Positions 7,796-19,016 are shown, counted from the stretch's first letter. The stretch: 64,000 nt of DNA from Herbaspirillum sp. Sphag64 (GCF_014192645.1 NZ_JACHYE010000003.1:62001-126000), one strand, 5' to 3'. Notes: generated from the letters alone by a model not told the origin. Program-made: numbers and translations.

Positions 7796-8776
7796 ATGAA
7801 AGCAATCGAAATTACCCAGTTCGGCGGTCCGGAAGTGTTGCAGATGTGTGAGCGTCCAACACCGGAATGCAAGGTTGGCGAGATGTTGATCAAAGTACAC
7901 GCCGCTGGTGTCAATCGTCCGGATGTATTTCAGCGGCAAGGAAATTATCCAGTACCACCGGGGGCTTCTGATTTGCCGGGACTGGAGGTGGCAGGTGAAA
8001 TAGTCGGCGGTGATCTGAGCGGCAGTGATTTCAAACTTGGCGATCAGGTCTGTGCGCTAGTGCAGGGTGGGGGTTACGCCGAATATTGTGCGGCTCCGCT
8101 CGCGCAGTGTCTGCCAGTTCCCAAAGGGTTGAGCATGATTGAGGCGGCTTCGTTGCCAGAGACCTACTTTACGGTCTGGAGCAACGTATTTGAGCGGGCT
8201 AGGCTGGCGCGCGGTGAGACTTTGCTGGTGCAAGGTGGAACGTCAGGAATTGGTGTTGCGGCAATTCAGATCGCCACTGCACTGGGGCATCGGGTGTTTG
8301 CGACAGCAGGCTCGGAAGACAAGCGTGTGGCCTGTGAGACACTGGGTGCCGAGCGCGGGATCAACTATCGCACGGAGAAATTCGAGGAGGTGGTGCGCCA
8401 CTTGACGGACGGTTGCGGTGTGGATGTCATTCTCGATATGGTCGCGGGAGACTATTTGTCACGTGAGCTTTCGGCACTCGCCGACGATGGACGTGTCGTC
8501 GTGATTGCGCTACTTGGTGGCGCTAAAGCGCAAATTGATGCAGGTCAGGTCTTGCGCCGTCGGCTCACCATTACTGGCTCTACGCTACGTCCGCGTCCGG
8601 TGGCTTTCAAGGCTGCGATTGCAGCGAGCCTGCGCGAGCGCGTATGGCCGTTGCTTGAGCAGCGAACAATCAAGCCAGTCATATTCAAGACTTTGCCCTT
8701 GGCACAGGCGGCACAGGCGCATACCCTGATGGAGCAAGGCAGTCATATAGGCAAGATCATGCTCACCGTTGCTTGA
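7796..8776 (+). CDS. NAD(P)H quinone oxidoreductase, PIG3/QOR subgroup
   Basis: A 326-residue zinc-independent medium-chain dehydrogenase/reductase. The catalytic GroES-like domain opens the protein (GVNRPDVFQRQGNYPVPPGA near residues 38-57). The Rossmann nucleotide-binding motif follows as LVQGGTSGIGVAAIQIATAL near residue 144. It matches the PIG3 quinone oxidoreductase subgroup that uses NADPH to reduce quinones. A GAGAG ribosome-binding site lies 8 bases before the ATG. It sits between the pxp regulator and tpiA with no clear functional link, although a QOR gene beside tpiA is common in Burkholderiales. Confidence 0.88.
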   Translation: MKAIEITQFGGPEVLQMCERPTPECKVGEMLIKVHAAGVNRPDVFQRQGNYPVPPGASDLPGLEVAGEIVGGDLSGSDFKLGDQVCALVQGGGYAEYCAAPLAQCLPVPKGLSMIEAASLPETYFTVWSNVFERARLARGETLLVQGGTSGIGVAAIQIATALGHRVFATAGSEDKRVACETLGAERGINYRTEKFEEVVRHLTDGCGVDVILDMVAGDYLSRELSALADDGRVVVIALLGGAKAQIDAGQVLRRRLTITGSTLRPRPVAFKAAIAASLRERVWPLLEQRTIKPVIFKTLPLAQAAQAHTLMEQGSHIGKIMLTVA

Positions 8777-8853
8777 TTGGGCCTCTGTTATTGGTTTGAC
8801 CGGCTTTGCCACGACAAGATAGAATGTGGGGTTATTTTGCTAAAGTCTCCTAT

Positions 8854-9618
8854 ATGCGCCGCAAACTCGTAGCCGGTAACTGGAAAATGAATGGCAGTCT
8901 GGCTGCCAATACGGCCTTGATCAGTCAGATCAGGGCTGGCCTGTCCTCACTGGGTGAGGATGTCGATGTGGCAGTCTGTGTGCCGGCACCTTATCTTGCC
9001 CAAGTGCAGGCGCAGATCCTGGGTTCAATGCTGGCGCTGGGGGCGCAAGACGTATCGGCGCACGCCAGTGGTGCTTACACTGGTGAGGTGTCGGCGTCGA
9101 TGTTGCGTGAATTTACCTGTCTGTATGTGATTGTTGGTCACTCAGAGCGTCGCGCCTATCATGGTGAAACGGATGTGGTGGTGGCGGCTAAAGTACGTGC
9201 AGCCCTGCAGGCAGGTCTGGTGCCGGTGATCTGTGTTGGTGAAACGCTCGCCGAGCGCGAGGCTGGGCATACTGCTGAAGTGGTGCGTCGTCAGTTGGGC
9301 GCGGTGCTTGCGGTGCTGGCGCCGGCTGATCTTGAGAATATTGTTGTGGCCTATGAGCCTGTGTGGGCGATTGGTACTGGCAAAACTGCGACGCCCGCAA
9401 TGGCGCAGGAAGTGCATGCGCAGTTGCGGGCGCAGTTAGCGCAAAAAGATGCGGGATGGGCACCTCGTGTGCAATTGCTCTACGGTGGCAGCATGAAGCC
9501 CGACAATGCGAGGGAGTTGTTGGCTCAGCCTGATATCGATGGTGGCCTCATCGGCGGGGCAGCCTTGAATGCGATGGATTTTCTGACGATTGTCGAGGCT
9601 GCTGCTGACGCTGTCTGA
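8854..9618 (+). CDS. tpiA: Triose-phosphate isomerase
   Basis: A 254-residue TIM-barrel enzyme interconverting dihydroxyacetone phosphate and glyceraldehyde 3-phosphate in the cytoplasm. The N-terminal AGNWKMNGS carries the substrate Asn and Lys. VIVGHSERR carries the catalytic His, [14 protein letters not shown] the catalytic Glu and flexible loop, and [12 protein letters not shown] the phosphate site. I start at the ATG at 8854 ([14 protein letters not shown]); earlier in-frame ATGs at 8806 and 8824 would add a tail atypical of the family. secG follows 54 bases later, the usual order. Confidence 0.97.
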   Translation: MRRKLVAGNWKMNGSLAANTALISQIRAGLSSLGEDVDVAVCVPAPYLAQVQAQILGSMLALGAQDVSAHASGAYTGEVSASMLREFTCLYVIVGHSERRAYHGETDVVVAAKVRAALQAGLVPVICVGETLAEREAGHTAEVVRRQLGAVLAVLAPADLENIVVAYEPVWAIGTGKTATPAMAQEVHAQLRAQLAQKDAGWAPRVQLLYGGSMKPDNARELLAQPDIDGGLIGGAALNAMDFLTIVEAAADAV

Positions 9619-9672
9619 TGGGATGCTGGAATGTTGGAATAATGAATTGTTGTTTTACTTGAAGATGGTGAT

Positions 9673-10080
9673 ATGAATACTTTATTTACGGTGATTGTGG
9701 TCGTTCAGGTTCTGGCGGCGCTGGTGATTATTGGTCTGGTGCTGCTGCAGCACGGCAAAGGTGCAGACATGGGGGCGGCATTTGGTTCGGGTGCCTCGGG
9801 TAGTTTGTTCGGTGCGACAGGTTCCTCCAACTTTTTGTCCAAGTCGACTGCAGTCGCTGCGGCGGTCTTTTTTATTGCGACTTTAGGCTTGTCGTTCGCA
9901 AGTACACATCGTTTGTCCTCGACTGGTGATGTGATGGATAATCTGCCTGCGACTGCGCCAGCTGTTGCGCCTGCAGCGGCAATTCCAGCGCCTTCTGATG
10001 CAACCAAAGCTGCTGCTGTTGCGCCTGCTGCGGGAGTGTCAGCGAATCCGGCGGATAAATCCAGTCAGATTCCGAAATAA
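9673..10080 (+). CDS. secG: Preprotein translocase subunit SecG
   Basis: A 135-residue inner-membrane protein of the SecYEG channel. Two hydrophobic helices flank the conserved loop QHGKGADMGAAFGSGASGSL (about residues 26-45) followed by LFGATGSSNFLSKSTA. The second helix is AVAAAVFFIATLGLSFAST. A low-complexity tail rich in Ala and Pro from about residue 95 makes it longer than the E. coli protein (110 residues), as is usual in Betaproteobacteria. It lies between tpiA and tRNA-Leu. Confidence 0.95.
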   Translation: MNTLFTVIVVVQVLAALVIIGLVLLQHGKGADMGAAFGSGASGSLFGATGSSNFLSKSTAVAAAVFFIATLGLSFASTHRLSSTGDVMDNLPATAPAVAPAAAIPAPSDATKAAAVAPAAGVSANPADKSSQIPK

Positions 10081-10148
10081 GTTTTTACGCAGGCTGCAAT
10101 AATGCGTAAAAGTTAAAGCACTTTCTTAAGTTTTAGTACGATTGTGCA

Positions 10149-10178
10149 TTGAACAATAGCATTATTTCGAGTTACAAT
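10149..10178 (+). promoter_or_regulatory. Sigma-70 promoter of tRNA-Leu(GAG)
   Basis: TTGAAC (10149-10154) and TACAAT (10173-10178) are separated by 18 bases. They end 12 bases before the first base of the mature tRNA, which fits a start point a few bases upstream of it. Both boxes differ from consensus at one or two positions. Confidence 0.7.
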
Positions 10179-10189
10179 AGCAGCCTCAA

Positions 10190-10274
10190 GCCGACGTGGT
10201 GAAATTGGTAGACACGCTATCTTGAGGGGGTAGTGGCGAAAGCTGTACGAGTTCGAGTCTCGTCGTCGGCACCA
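10190..10274 (+). tRNA. tRNA-Leu, anticodon GAG
   Basis: The 85-base cloverleaf starts GCCGACG and ends CGTCGGC-A-CCA, giving a seven-pair acceptor stem with the CCA encoded. The anticodon stem CTATC/GGTAG encloses the loop TTGAGGG, so the anticodon is GAG. The long variable arm expected of a class II tRNA is present (TGGCGAAAGCTG region), and the T arm carries GTTCGAGTC. Position between secG and nuoA is conserved in Burkholderiales. Confidence 0.97.
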
Positions 10275-10285
10275 TAGCAATACTG

Positions 10286-10325
10286 AAAAAAGCCAGCAAA
10301 GGACAAAAACCTGAGCTGGCTTTTT
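10286..10325 (+). terminator. Rho-independent terminator after tRNA-Leu
   Basis: AAAAAGCCAGC pairs with GCTGGCTTTTT across a 17-base loop, ending in a T-run at 10321-10325. It lies 12 bases after the tRNA CCA end and separates the tRNA from the nuo operon. Confidence 0.8.
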
Positions 10326-10342
10326 GTCGAGGAAGAAGCAGT

Positions 10343-10370
10343 TTGATATTGAGAATCATTCCGCTAATTA
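10343..10370 (+). promoter_or_regulatory. Possible nuo operon promoter
   Basis: TTGATA (10343-10348) and TAATTA (10365-10370) are spaced by 16 bases just after the tRNA terminator and 22 bases before the nuoA start. The match is moderate and rests on position as much as sequence. Confidence 0.35.
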
Positions 10371-10391
10371 TCAACAAACCTACGCCAAATC

Positions 10392-10751
10392 GTGAACCTC
10401 GAAAATTATTTTCCCGTTCTTTTGTTCATCCTAGTCGGCATCGGTGTCGGTGTCGCTCCTCAGTTACTTGGTCGTCTGCTTGGTCCTCACAGGCCTGATT
10501 CAGCCAAAAATTCTCCTTACGAATGCGGCTTTGAAGCCTTTGAAGATGCGCGCATGAAGTTCGATGTGCGTTATTACCTGGTCGCCATTCTGTTCATTCT
10601 GTTTGATCTCGAAACTGCATTTTTCTTCCCGTGGGGCGTATCCATGCGCGACCTCGGTTGGTCTGGCTACGTCACGATGATGGTGTTCATCGCTGAATTT
10701 GTTGTCGGTTTTTGGTACATCTGGAAAAAGGGTGCCCTGGATTGGGAGTAA
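10392..10751 (+). CDS. nuoA: NADH-quinone oxidoreductase subunit A
   Basis: A 119-residue, three-helix membrane subunit of complex I at the joint between peripheral and membrane arms. [20 protein letters not shown], the conserved loop after helix 1, and [20 protein letters not shown] in helix 2 are diagnostic. The start is a GTG giving [10 protein letters not shown]; no better ATG exists and no clear ribosome-binding site precedes it. It opens the nuo operon, with nuoB three bases after its stop. Confidence 0.96.
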   Translation: MNLENYFPVLLFILVGIGVGVAPQLLGRLLGPHRPDSAKNSPYECGFEAFEDARMKFDVRYYLVAILFILFDLETAFFFPWGVSMRDLGWSGYVTMMVFIAEFVVGFWYIWKKGALDWE

Positions 10752-10754
10752 ATC

Positions 10755-11231
10755 ATGTCAATTGAAGGCGTATTAAACGAAGGGTTTGTTACCACCTCGC
10801 TGGATAAGGTAATCAACTGGACTCGTACCGGCTCATTGTGGCCGATGACCTTCGGTCTGGCCTGCTGTGCGGTTGAAATGATGCATGCGGGCACCTCGCG
10901 TTACGATCTGGATCGCTTTGGTATGGTGTTTCGTCCGTCGCCACGTCAGTCTGATGTGATGATTGTGGCAGGCACCCTGTGCAACAAGATGGCACCTGCC
11001 TTGCGTAAGGTGTATGACCAAATGGCTGAGCCACGTTGGGTGATTTCCATGGGGTCCTGTGCCAACGGTGGTGGTTACTACCACTACTCGTATTCGGTTG
11101 TGCGCGGTTGTGATCGTATTGTTCCAGTGGATGTGTACGTGCCGGGCTGTCCGCCGACGGCCGAAGCGCTGATTTATGGCGCAATCCAGCTGCAGAACAA
11201 GATCAAGCGCACCAATACGATTGCGCGTTAA
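10755..11231 (+). CDS. nuoB: NADH-quinone oxidoreductase subunit B
   Basis: The 158-residue peripheral-arm subunit that carries the terminal cluster N2 of complex I. The four expected ligands are visible as the tandem Cys37-Cys38 in [11 protein letters not shown], Cys102 in [18 protein letters not shown] and Cys132 in [13 protein letters not shown]. All are intact, so quinone reduction should be normal. It is tightly packed between nuoA and nuoC on the same strand. Confidence 0.97.
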   Translation: MSIEGVLNEGFVTTSLDKVINWTRTGSLWPMTFGLACCAVEMMHAGTSRYDLDRFGMVFRPSPRQSDVMIVAGTLCNKMAPALRKVYDQMAEPRWVISMGSCANGGGYYHYSYSVVRGCDRIVPVDVYVPGCPPTAEALIYGAIQLQNKIKRTNTIAR

Positions 11232-11249
11232 GAGAGTGGAAGGGTTGGC

Positions 11250-11846
11250 ATGACAACAAAATTAGAAACTCTCGAAGCTGCCTTGCGTAATGCGCTGGGT
11301 GGTTATCTTCAGAATTTGACTGTGGCGCTGGGTGAGATCACTGTGGTGGTCAAGCAGGCTGACTATCTTTCGGCAATGCGCGTGTTGCGCGATCACGCTG
11401 ATACCCGTTTCGAAGAACTGATCGATTTGTGTGGTGTGGATTACTCCACCTACGGTGATGGTGCATGGGAAGGTCCACGCTTTGCCGCGGTATCGCATTT
11501 GCTGTCGATTTCTCATAACTGGCGTGTGCGTGTGCGCGTGTTTGCTCCGGACGATGATTTGCCGCTGGTTTCTTCGGTGACTAGTCTGTGGGCTTCGGCA
11601 AACTGGTATGAGCGTGAAGCATTCGATTTCTTCGGTATCCTGTTTGATGGTCATGATGACTTGCGCCGTATCCTCACGGATTACGGTTTCATCGGTCATC
11701 CGTTCCGCAAGGATTTCCCGGTGTCAGGCTACGTGGAAATGCGCTACGACGCCGAACAGAAACGTGTGGTTTATCAACCCGTAACGATTGAGCCGCGTGA
11801 AGTTACTCCGCGTATCATTCGTGAAGAAAATTACGGGGTTAAATAA
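11250..11846 (+). CDS. nuoC: NADH-quinone oxidoreductase subunit C
   Basis: The 198-residue homologue of the mitochondrial 30-kDa subunit, part of the connecting module of complex I. The family block [17 protein letters not shown] near residues 117-133 and [20 protein letters not shown] are present. It is a separate gene from nuoD, unlike the fused nuoCD of E. coli. The stop overlaps the nuoD ATG by one base (TAATG), pointing to coupled translation. Confidence 0.96.
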   Translation: MTTKLETLEAALRNALGGYLQNLTVALGEITVVVKQADYLSAMRVLRDHADTRFEELIDLCGVDYSTYGDGAWEGPRFAAVSHLLSISHNWRVRVRVFAPDDDLPLVSSVTSLWASANWYEREAFDFFGILFDGHDDLRRILTDYGFIGHPFRKDFPVSGYVEMRYDAEQKRVVYQPVTIEPREVTPRIIREENYGVK

Positions 11847-13099
11847 TGGCTGAAATTAAGAATTACACGCTCAACTTTGGTCCTCAGCACCCTGCGGCGC
11901 ACGGCGTGTTGCGTCTGGTGCTGGAGTTGGATGGCGAAGTCATTCAACGTGCTGATCCGCATATCGGCCTGTTGCATCGTGCAACTGAAAAACTGGCAGA
12001 GCAAAAAACCTTCCTGCAGTCGGTTCCGTACATGGATCGTCTCGACTACGTGTCGATGATGTGTAATGAGCACGCTTATGTGCTCGCCATCGAGAAACTG
12101 CTGGGCCTCGAAGTGCCGTTGCGCGCGCAATACATTCGTGTGATGTTTGATGAAATCACCCGTCTGTTGAATCACCTGATGTGGATCGGTGCGCACGGTC
12201 TGGACGTGGGTGCGATGGGCGTGATGTTGTATGCGTTCCGTGAGCGCGAAGACCTGATGGACTGCTACGAAGCCGTCTCCGGTGCACGTATGCATGCTGC
12301 CTACTATCGCCCGGGTGGTGTGTATCGCGATTTGCCGGATGTCATGCCGCAATACAAGTCGTCCATCGTTCGTAATCAGAAGTCGGTAGACCAGCTCAAT
12401 GAAGATCGTCAGGGTTCACTGCTTGATTTCATCGAAGCGTTCACCAATCGCTTCCCGAAATACGTTGATGAGTACGAGACACTGCTGACCGATAACCGTA
12501 TCTGGAAGCAACGTCTGGTTGGTATCGGCGTGGTCTCGCCAGAGCGTGCGATGGCAATGGGCTTTACTGGTCCGATGCTGCGCGGTTCGGGCATCGAATG
12601 GGATTTGCGTAAAAAGCAGCCCTACGAAGTCTACGATCTGCTCGACTTTGATATTCCGGTTGGTAAAAATGGCGACAGCTATGACCGCTATCTGGTGCGT
12701 GTGGAAGAAATGCGTCAATCCAATCGCATCATCAAGCAATGCGTGGAGTGGCTGCGTAACAATCCGGGTCCGGTCATTACGGATAACCATAAGGTTGCGC
12801 CACCACCACGGATGGACATGAAGTCCAACATGGAAGATCTGATTCACCACTTCAAGCTGTTTACTGAAGGATTCCACGTGCCACCAGGCGAGGCGTACGC
12901 ATCAGTCGAGCATCCAAAGGGTGAATTTGGTATCTATCTGGTGTCAGACGGTGCCAACAAGCCATACCGCATGAAGATCCGCGCACCGGGCTTTGCTCAT
13001 CTGCAGAGTCTCAATGAAATGGCCAAGGGCCACATGATCGCCGATGCGGTGACCATCATTGGTACGCAAGACATCGTGTTTGGAGAAATTGACCGCTAA
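11846..13099 (+). CDS. nuoD: NADH-quinone oxidoreductase subunit D
   Basis: The 417-residue homologue of the 49-kDa subunit, which with NuoB forms the quinone pocket. [20 protein letters not shown] near residue 12 holds the conserved His residues of the quinone loop. [14 protein letters not shown] and the C-terminal DIVFGEIDR are also typical. Length is standard. A 77-base gap then precedes nuoE. Confidence 0.97.
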   Translation: MAEIKNYTLNFGPQHPAAHGVLRLVLELDGEVIQRADPHIGLLHRATEKLAEQKTFLQSVPYMDRLDYVSMMCNEHAYVLAIEKLLGLEVPLRAQYIRVMFDEITRLLNHLMWIGAHGLDVGAMGVMLYAFREREDLMDCYEAVSGARMHAAYYRPGGVYRDLPDVMPQYKSSIVRNQKSVDQLNEDRQGSLLDFIEAFTNRFPKYVDEYETLLTDNRIWKQRLVGIGVVSPERAMAMGFTGPMLRGSGIEWDLRKKQPYEVYDLLDFDIPVGKNGDSYDRYLVRVEEMRQSNRIIKQCVEWLRNNPGPVITDNHKVAPPPRMDMKSNMEDLIHHFKLFTEGFHVPPGEAYASVEHPKGEFGIYLVSDGANKPYRMKIRAPGFAHLQSLNEMAKGHMIADAVTIIGTQDIVFGEIDR

Positions 13100-13176
13100 G
13101 TCGGTAACTGGATGTTTTTGAAAACCCGCTGTAAGTTGGGGAATATCCGATAAACCCGCGCAGATCATGCGCACGG

Positions 13177-13668
13177 ATGGCAAACGATATGCTGTTAAGT
13201 CAAGACGCTCTAAAGAAAATTGATCGCGAACTCGCGAAGTATCCTGGGGATCAGCGCCAGTCTGCGGTCATGGCCGCACTGGCCATTGCTCAGGATGAAC
13301 ATGGCTGGTTACCAGCCGAACTGCAACAGGAAATTGCCGACTACATTGGCATGCCTGCTGTCGCAGTGCAGGAAGTGGCGACGTTCTACAACATGTACAA
13401 CACCACGCCGCAGGGCAAGCACAAGATCACTGTCTGTACCAATCTGCCATGCCTGCTGTCCGGTGGCGAGCGTGCTGCACATCATCTGAAGCATAAACTT
13501 GGCGTCGGTTACAAAGAAACCACGGCGGATGGTAATTTCACTCTGGTTGAGGGTGAGTGCATGGGCGCCTGCGGTGATGCGCCTGTCCTGCTGGTCAACA
13601 ACAAGCGCATGTGTAGCTGGATGTCGAACGACAAGATCGACGCGCTGCTGGAGGAACTGAAGAAATGA
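13177..13668 (+). CDS. nuoE: NADH-quinone oxidoreductase subunit E
   Basis: The 163-residue thioredoxin-fold subunit of the NADH dehydrogenase module. It carries the [2Fe-2S] cluster N1a with ligands Cys87 and Cys92 ([13 protein letters not shown]), Cys128 and Cys132 ([13 protein letters not shown]). A second ATG at codon 5 could also serve as start, as neither has a strong ribosome-binding site. The stop overlaps the nuoF ATG as ATGA. Confidence 0.96.
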   Translation: MANDMLLSQDALKKIDRELAKYPGDQRQSAVMAALAIAQDEHGWLPAELQQEIADYIGMPAVAVQEVATFYNMYNTTPQGKHKITVCTNLPCLLSGGERAAHHLKHKLGVGYKETTADGNFTLVEGECMGACGDAPVLLVNNKRMCSWMSNDKIDALLEELKK

Positions 13669-14960
13669 CCTGTCTGCATGATCGTCACATCAAGCCGCTG
13701 ATTTTGGCGGGACTGGATGGCCAGAACTGGCACCTGGCTGATTACGTCAAGCGCGGCGGCTACGAGTCGCTCAAGCGCATCCTGACCGAAAATATCACAC
13801 CCGAACAAGTTATCGCCGAGCTCAAGACCTCCGGTCTGCGTGGTCGCGGCGGCGCGGGCTTCCCGACTGGTCTGAAGTGGAGCTTCATGCCACGTCAGTT
13901 CCCTGGTCAAAAGTACCTTGTCTGCAATAGCGACGAGGGCGAACCGGGTACATTCAAGGACCGCGACATCATTCGCTACAATCCGCATGCGCTGATTGAA
14001 GGCATGATCATCGGCGGTTACGCCATGGGTATCACGGTTGGTTACAACTATATTCACGGCGAGATTTTTGATGCCTACCTGCGCTTTGAAGAAGCGCTGG
14101 AAGAGGCTCGTGCTGCAGGCTTCCTGGGCGACAACATCCTCGGTACCAACTTCAGCTTCCAGTTGCATGGTCACCATGGTTATGGCGCTTACATCTGCGG
14201 CGAAGAAACCGCGCTGCTGGAATCGATCGAAGGCAAGAAGGGGCAGCCGCGCTTCAAGCCGCCATTCCCGGCAAGCTTTGGTTTGTACGGCAAGCCAACC
14301 ACAATCAACAACACAGAAACCTTTGCTGCAGTGCCATTCATCTTCAAGGTGGGCGGTGAAGCCTATGCAGCGATGGGCAAGCCAAACAATGGCGGCACCA
14401 AGATTTTCTCGATCTCGGGTGACGTTGAACGTCCGGGTAATTACGAAATTCCGCTGGGTACGCCTTTCTCCGAGTTGCTGGAACTGGCTGGGGGTATGCG
14501 CGGTGGCAAGAAGATCAAGGGTGTAATTCCAGGTGGTTCTTCCGCACCCGTCATTCGCGGTGACGTGATGATGGACACCACCATGGATTACGATGCGATT
14601 GCCAAGGCTGGCTCGATGCTGGGTTCCGGCGCCGTAATCGTCATGGACGAGACACGTTGCATGGTCAAGTCGCTGCTGCGTCTGGCTTACTTCTACTTCG
14701 AAGAGTCCTGCGGGCAATGTACACCATGCCGCGAAGGTACCGGCTGGATGTATCGCGTCGTTGAACGCATCGAAAATGGTCACGGCAAGCCTGAAGATCT
14801 GGATCTACTCAATTCGGTAGCAGACAATATTCAGGGTCGCACGATTTGCGCACTGGGTGATGCAGCGGCGATGCCGGTGCGTGCCTTTGTGAAAAATTAC
14901 CGCGAAGAGTTCGAGTATCACATCGAGCACAAACACTGCTTGGTGCCAGCTTACATTTAA
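13665..14960 (+). CDS. nuoF: NADH-quinone oxidoreductase subunit F
   Basis: The 431-residue subunit that binds NADH, FMN and cluster N3. [16 protein letters not shown] (about residue 62) is the NADH/FMN glycine-rich region. [20 protein letters not shown] follows, and [16 protein letters not shown] carries three Cys of N3, with the fourth in [18 protein letters not shown]. All known ligands are intact. It shares four bases with nuoE and is followed by a 132-base gap with hairpins before nuoG. Confidence 0.97.
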   Translation: MTCLHDRHIKPLILAGLDGQNWHLADYVKRGGYESLKRILTENITPEQVIAELKTSGLRGRGGAGFPTGLKWSFMPRQFPGQKYLVCNSDEGEPGTFKDRDIIRYNPHALIEGMIIGGYAMGITVGYNYIHGEIFDAYLRFEEALEEARAAGFLGDNILGTNFSFQLHGHHGYGAYICGEETALLESIEGKKGQPRFKPPFPASFGLYGKPTTINNTETFAAVPFIFKVGGEAYAAMGKPNNGGTKIFSISGDVERPGNYEIPLGTPFSELLELAGGMRGGKKIKGVIPGGSSAPVIRGDVMMDTTMDYDAIAKAGSMLGSGAVIVMDETRCMVKSLLRLAYFYFEESCGQCTPCREGTGWMYRVVERIENGHGKPEDLDLLNSVADNIQGRTICALGDAAAMPVRAFVKNYREEFEYHIEHKHCLVPAYI

Positions 14961-14980
14961 CGATTGTCGTTCGAAATAGC

Positions 14981-15049
14981 GCTTCGTGAAGCAGGGTAAA
15001 ACTTGCACACAGCGCTGCGGCGGGTAATACCAGCAGCAGGGATGTGTGC
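14981..15049 (+). other. Two hairpins in the nuoF-nuoG gap
   Basis: GCTTC/GAAGC pair around a two-base loop (14981-14992). GCACACA (15005-15011) pairs with TGTGTGC (15043-15049), enclosing partly pairing GC-rich sequence. Neither has a T-run, so termination is unlikely and an mRNA processing or stability role is more plausible. Confidence 0.45.
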
Positions 15050-15092
15050 CTGTTATCAGGGTCAAAAGAATACTTAGCTTGGGCAAAAAGCC

Positions 15093-17417
15093 ATGGTTGA
15101 AATCGAAATAGACGGCAAAAAAGTTGAAGTGCAAGAAGGCAGCATGGTCATGGATGCTGCCAACAAGGTTGGCACTTACATTCCACATTTTTGCTACCAC
15201 AAAAAATTATCCATCGCGGCGAACTGCCGCATGTGCTTGGTCGACGTAGAAAAGGCTCCCAAGCCTTTGCCTGCCTGCGCCACGCCAGTCAGCGCCGGTA
15301 TGATCGTACGCACTGCCAGCGACAAGGCAGTCAAGGCACAAAAAGGCGTGATGGAATTCCTCCTGATTAACCACCCATTGGATTGCCCAATCTGCGATCA
15401 GGGCGGTGAATGTCAATTGCAGGATCTGGCAGTTGGTTACGGTGGATCCAGCTCACGCTACACTGAAGAAAAACGCGTGGTGCCGCCGAAAGATGTCGGT
15501 CCGCTGATTTCCATGAAGGAAATGAACCGCTGCATCCACTGCACACGCTGTGTTCGCTTTGGCCAGGAAGTCGCTGGTGTGATGGAACTGGGTATGCTGG
15601 GTCGCGGTGAACACTCCGAGATCACCACCTTCGTCGGTAAAACCGTCAACTCCGAATTGTCCGGCAACATGATTGACCTGTGCCCGGTCGGTGCCCTGAC
15701 ATCCAAGCCTTTCCGCTACGCTGCGCGTACCTGGGAGTTGTCGCGTCGCAAGTCCGTCAGCCCACATGACAGCGTGGGTGCCAACCTGATCGTTCAGGTC
15801 AAGGGTGGTAAGGTCATGCGCGTCCTGCCGCTGGAAAACGACGACGTCAACGAATGCTGGATTTCCGACAAGGACCGTTTTGCTTACGAAGCGCTGGATA
15901 GCGAAGAGCGTCTGACCAAGCCAATGCTCAAGCAAGATGGCAAGTGGCAGGAAGTTGAATGGCAGGTCGCGCTGGAATATGTCGCGCACGGTCTGCGTAA
16001 CATCCGTCACGAACACGGTGCCAATGCAATCGCTGCACTGGGCACACCTTATTCGACGCTGGAAGAGCTGTCGTTGCTGCAAAAGGTCGTGCGCGGTATT
16101 GGCTCTGAAAATATTGACTTCCGTCTGCGCCAATCCGATTTCGCGCTGGATCATCAGGTTACTCCGTGGCTGGGTATGTCGATTGTTGAATTCGGTGAGC
16201 TCAATCGTGCCTTCATTATTGGCTCCTTCCTGCGCAAAGATCATCCTCTGCTGGCAGCACGTCTGCGTCAGGCGGTCAAGAACGGTGCCAAGATCAATGT
16301 TCTACATGGTAGCGACGATGATCTGCTGATACCTGTTGCCAACAAGATTATTGCTGCACCATTGGCCTGGCTCGCAGCTCTGAGCGAAGTAGTCGTGGCT
16401 GTGGCGCAAGCCAAGGGAGTCGCTGCTCCAGCTGGCTTCGAGAGCGTTCAGGCTTCGGATGCTGCCAAGCAAACTGCGGCGAGCCTGTTGTCCGGCGAGT
16501 CCAAGGGTGTGTTCCTGGGCAACGCGGCGGCACAACATCCGCAAGCGTCGCAACTGCACGCAGCAGCGCAATGGATCGCTGAACAAACTGGCGCCAAGCT
16601 GGGATATCTGGTCGAGGGCGGTAATGCTGTTGGTGGTTACCTGGCCAACGCGATTCCTGGCAAAGACGGCGCTAACGCTGCGCAGGCATTTGCCCAGGCA
16701 CGCAAGGCTTATCTGTTGCTCAATGCTGAGCCAGAGCTCGACAGCCACGATCCTCAAGCTGCCGTAGCTGCGCTCAAGCAAGCTGAGATGGTTGTTGTGA
16801 TGTCTGCCTACAAGCATGGTGCTGATTACGCCGACGTGCTATTACCAATCGCGCCATTTACCGAGACATCCGGCACGTTTGTGAATGCTGAAGGTCGTGC
16901 GCAAAGTTTCAACGGTACCGTTAAGCCGCTGGGTGATGCGCGTCCGGCATGGAAAGTTTTGCGCGTATTGGGCAATCTGCTGGGTCTGCAAAACTTCGAC
17001 TACGAAACATCGGAAGCCGTGCGCGCCGAAGTGATCGGTTCCGAAACGCTGCTCGCCGAGCGTCTGAACAATACAGGCAAGCTGGCACCACAGGCCGCCG
17101 CAGGCGCGGTAACTGGTGTTGAGCGCTTGGCTGATGTCCCAATCCACTTTGCTGATGCGGTGGCTCGTCGTTCGCCTGCGCTGCTGGCGACGCTGGATGG
17201 GCAAGCGCCGAAGGCCTGGTTGTCGGCAGCGTTGTCGCAAAAGCTCGGTATCGTTGCAGGTGACCGTGTGAATGTAAAGCAAGGGCAGGGCAGCGCCGTG
17301 CTGACTGCGGATATCGATAAGACATTGCCAGAAAATGTTGTGCGTGTGGCTGCTGCACATGCCAGCACTGCAGCGCTGGGTGGCATGTTTGGCGCAATCG
17401 TTGTGGAGAAAGTGTAA
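15093..17417 (+). CDS. nuoG: NADH-quinone oxidoreductase subunit G
   Basis: The 774-residue largest peripheral subunit of complex I, with an N-terminal iron-sulfur region and a C-terminal molybdopterin-oxidoreductase-like domain. Ligands visible are Cys34, 45, 48, 62 for N1b; His94, Cys98, 101, 107 for N5; and Cys147, 150, 153, 197 for N4. The extra cluster N7 found in E. coli is absent, because the region around residues 218-230 has Ser, Ser and Ala where its Cys would be. It is shorter than E. coli NuoG (about 908). The stop overlaps nuoH by one base. Confidence 0.96.
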   Translation: MVEIEIDGKKVEVQEGSMVMDAANKVGTYIPHFCYHKKLSIAANCRMCLVDVEKAPKPLPACATPVSAGMIVRTASDKAVKAQKGVMEFLLINHPLDCPICDQGGECQLQDLAVGYGGSSSRYTEEKRVVPPKDVGPLISMKEMNRCIHCTRCVRFGQEVAGVMELGMLGRGEHSEITTFVGKTVNSELSGNMIDLCPVGALTSKPFRYAARTWELSRRKSVSPHDSVGANLIVQVKGGKVMRVLPLENDDVNECWISDKDRFAYEALDSEERLTKPMLKQDGKWQEVEWQVALEYVAHGLRNIRHEHGANAIAALGTPYSTLEELSLLQKVVRGIGSENIDFRLRQSDFALDHQVTPWLGMSIVEFGELNRAFIIGSFLRKDHPLLAARLRQAVKNGAKINVLHGSDDDLLIPVANKIIAAPLAWLAALSEVVVAVAQAKGVAAPAGFESVQASDAAKQTAASLLSGESKGVFLGNAAAQHPQASQLHAAAQWIAEQTGAKLGYLVEGGNAVGGYLANAIPGKDGANAAQAFAQARKAYLLLNAEPELDSHDPQAAVAALKQAEMVVVMSAYKHGADYADVLLPIAPFTETSGTFVNAEGRAQSFNGTVKPLGDARPAWKVLRVLGNLLGLQNFDYETSEAVRAEVIGSETLLAERLNNTGKLAPQAAAGAVTGVERLADVPIHFADAVARRSPALLATLDGQAPKAWLSAALSQKLGIVAGDRVNVKQGQGSAVLTADIDKTLPENVVRVAAAHASTAALGGMFGAIVVEKV

Positions 17418-18496
17418 TGGATCAACTGATTGCAAACATCAACGCAGTCGGCCCCAACTATCTGGGGACATCGTGGCCGTACGTCTGGACGTTGGTCTGG
17501 TCACTGCTCAAAATCATCATTATCGTCCTGCCACTGCTCGGCGCTGTCGCGTATCTGACGCTGTGGGAACGTAAGCTGATCGCCTGGATGCACGTCCGTA
17601 TGGGCCCCAACCGCGTGGGCCCTGCCGGTTTGCTGCAACCAATCGCTGATGCGCTGAAGCTGATTTTGAAGGAAGTGATTGCGCCAACACGTGCCAACAA
17701 GGTGCTGTTCTTTATCGCGCCAATCATGACCATCATGCCTGCGCTGGCTGCCTGGGCAGTGATTCCGTTTGGTCCACAAACTGTACTGGCTAATGTGAAT
17801 GCCGGTTTGCTGTACGTGATGGCGATTACTTCGGTGGAAGTCTACGGCGTGATCATCGCCGGCTGGGCATCCAACTCCAAGTACGCTTTCCTGGGTGCGA
17901 TGCGCGCCTCGGCACAGATGGTGTCCTACGAAATCTCGATGGGTTTCTGTCTGGTGATCGTACTGATGGTGACCGGCAGCCTGAACATGACCGATATTGT
18001 CATGGGGCAGAGCAAGGGTTACTTCGCCGCACATGGCGCAGGCATCCTCTCGTGGAACTGGTTGTCATTGCTGCCGGTATTCGTGATTTATCTGGTCTCC
18101 GGTATCGCCGAAACCAACCGTCACCCGTTTGACGTGGTCGAAGGTGAGTCAGAAATCGTGGCCGGTCACATGATCGAATATTCAGGTATGTCGTTCGCCA
18201 TGTTCTTCCTGGCCGAATACGCCAACATGTGGCTGATCTCGATTCTGACTACGTTGCTGTTCCTGGGTGGCTGGGCATCGCCGTTCGACGCGCTGAACTT
18301 TATCCCCGGCTGGATCTGGCTCGGACTGAAGACTTTCCTCGTGGTATCGATGTTCATCTGGGTACGTGCCTCGTTCCCACGTTACCGTTATGACCAGATC
18401 ATGCGTCTGGGCTGGAAGGTGTTTATTCCGTTGACTCTGGCGTATCTGGTCATCGTTGCGACCTGGATGCACACGCCATGGAACATCTGGAAATAA
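17417..18496 (+). CDS. nuoH: NADH-quinone oxidoreductase subunit H
   Basis: The 359-residue, roughly eight-helix membrane subunit that lines the quinone chamber with NuoB and Nuo[21 protein letters not shown] (residues about 61-80) and [20 protein letters not shown] with its acidic loop are diagnostic. Length is slightly above E. coli (325), mostly from a longer N-terminus. Its ATG overlaps the nuoG stop, and nuoI follows 31 bases later. Confidence 0.97.
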   Translation: MDQLIANINAVGPNYLGTSWPYVWTLVWSLLKIIIIVLPLLGAVAYLTLWERKLIAWMHVRMGPNRVGPAGLLQPIADALKLILKEVIAPTRANKVLFFIAPIMTIMPALAAWAVIPFGPQTVLANVNAGLLYVMAITSVEVYGVIIAGWASNSKYAFLGAMRASAQMVSYEISMGFCLVIVLMVTGSLNMTDIVMGQSKGYFAAHGAGILSWNWLSLLPVFVIYLVSGIAETNRHPFDVVEGESEIVAGHMIEYSGMSFAMFFLAEYANMWLISILTTLLFLGGWASPFDALNFIPGWIWLGLKTFLVVSMFIWVRASFPRYRYDQIMRLGWKVFIPLTLAYLVIVATWMHTPWNIWK

Positions 18497-18527
18497 ATTC
18501 GGACGCAAAGAAAAAGGTGGAATAAGC

Positions 18528-19016
18528 ATGGAAGCAATCAAGGATTTTTTCGGCAGTCTGATGCTCAAGGAGCTCTTCAAGGGCTTGGCGCTGACTGGCC
18601 GGTACCTGTTCGCGCGCAAGATCACGCTGCGCTTTCCGGAAGAGAAGACGCCGCAGTCTCCGCGTTTTCGCGGACTGCACGCACTGCGCCGTTACCCTAA
18701 CGGTGAAGAGCGTTGTATCGCCTGCAAACTGTGTGAAGCAGTGTGCCCGGCAATGGCAATTACGATCGAGTCGGAACAGCGCGAGGATGGTTCGCGTCGG
18801 ACCACGCGTTATGACATCGACCTGACCAAATGTATTTTCTGTGGTTTTTGCGAAGAGTCGTGCCCGGTGGATTCCATCGTTGAAACGCACATTCTCGAAT
18901 ATCACGGCGAAAAACGTGGTGACTTGTACTACACCAAGGAAATGTTGCTGGCCGTTGGTGATCGTTATGAGAATGACATCGCTGCTGCCCGTACTGCAGA
19001 TGCTGCTTACCGTTGA
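18528..19016 (+). CDS. nuoI: NADH-quinone oxidoreductase subunit I
   Basis: The 162-residue ferredoxin-like subunit carrying clusters N6a and N6b. The two motifs are [12 protein letters not shown] (Cys63, 66, 69, 73) and [12 protein letters not shown] (Cys102, 105, 108, 112), each with a following Pro. The ATG at 18528 has AAAGGTGG 8 bases upstream, so an earlier in-frame start inside nuoH was rejected. A 114-base gap with a hairpin separates it from nuoJ. Confidence 0.96.
   Translation: MEAIKDFFGSLMLKELFKGLALTGRYLFARKITLRFPEEKTPQSPRFRGLHALRRYPNGEERCIACKLCEAVCPAMAITIESEQREDGSRRTTRYDIDLTKCIFCGFCEESCPVDSIVETHILEYHGEKRGDLYYTKEMLLAVGDRYENDIAAARTADAAYR

Noticed and set aside
10081-10391. Integration or attachment site at tRNA-Leu
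   Set aside because: No integrase, no duplicated tRNA 3' end and no foreign gene cluster follow; the nuo operon begins directly.
13509-14783. A 424-codon minus-strand frame opposite nuoF
   Set aside because: NuoF is certain on the other strand. Long antisense frames recur across the whole nuo operon, which points to codon bias.
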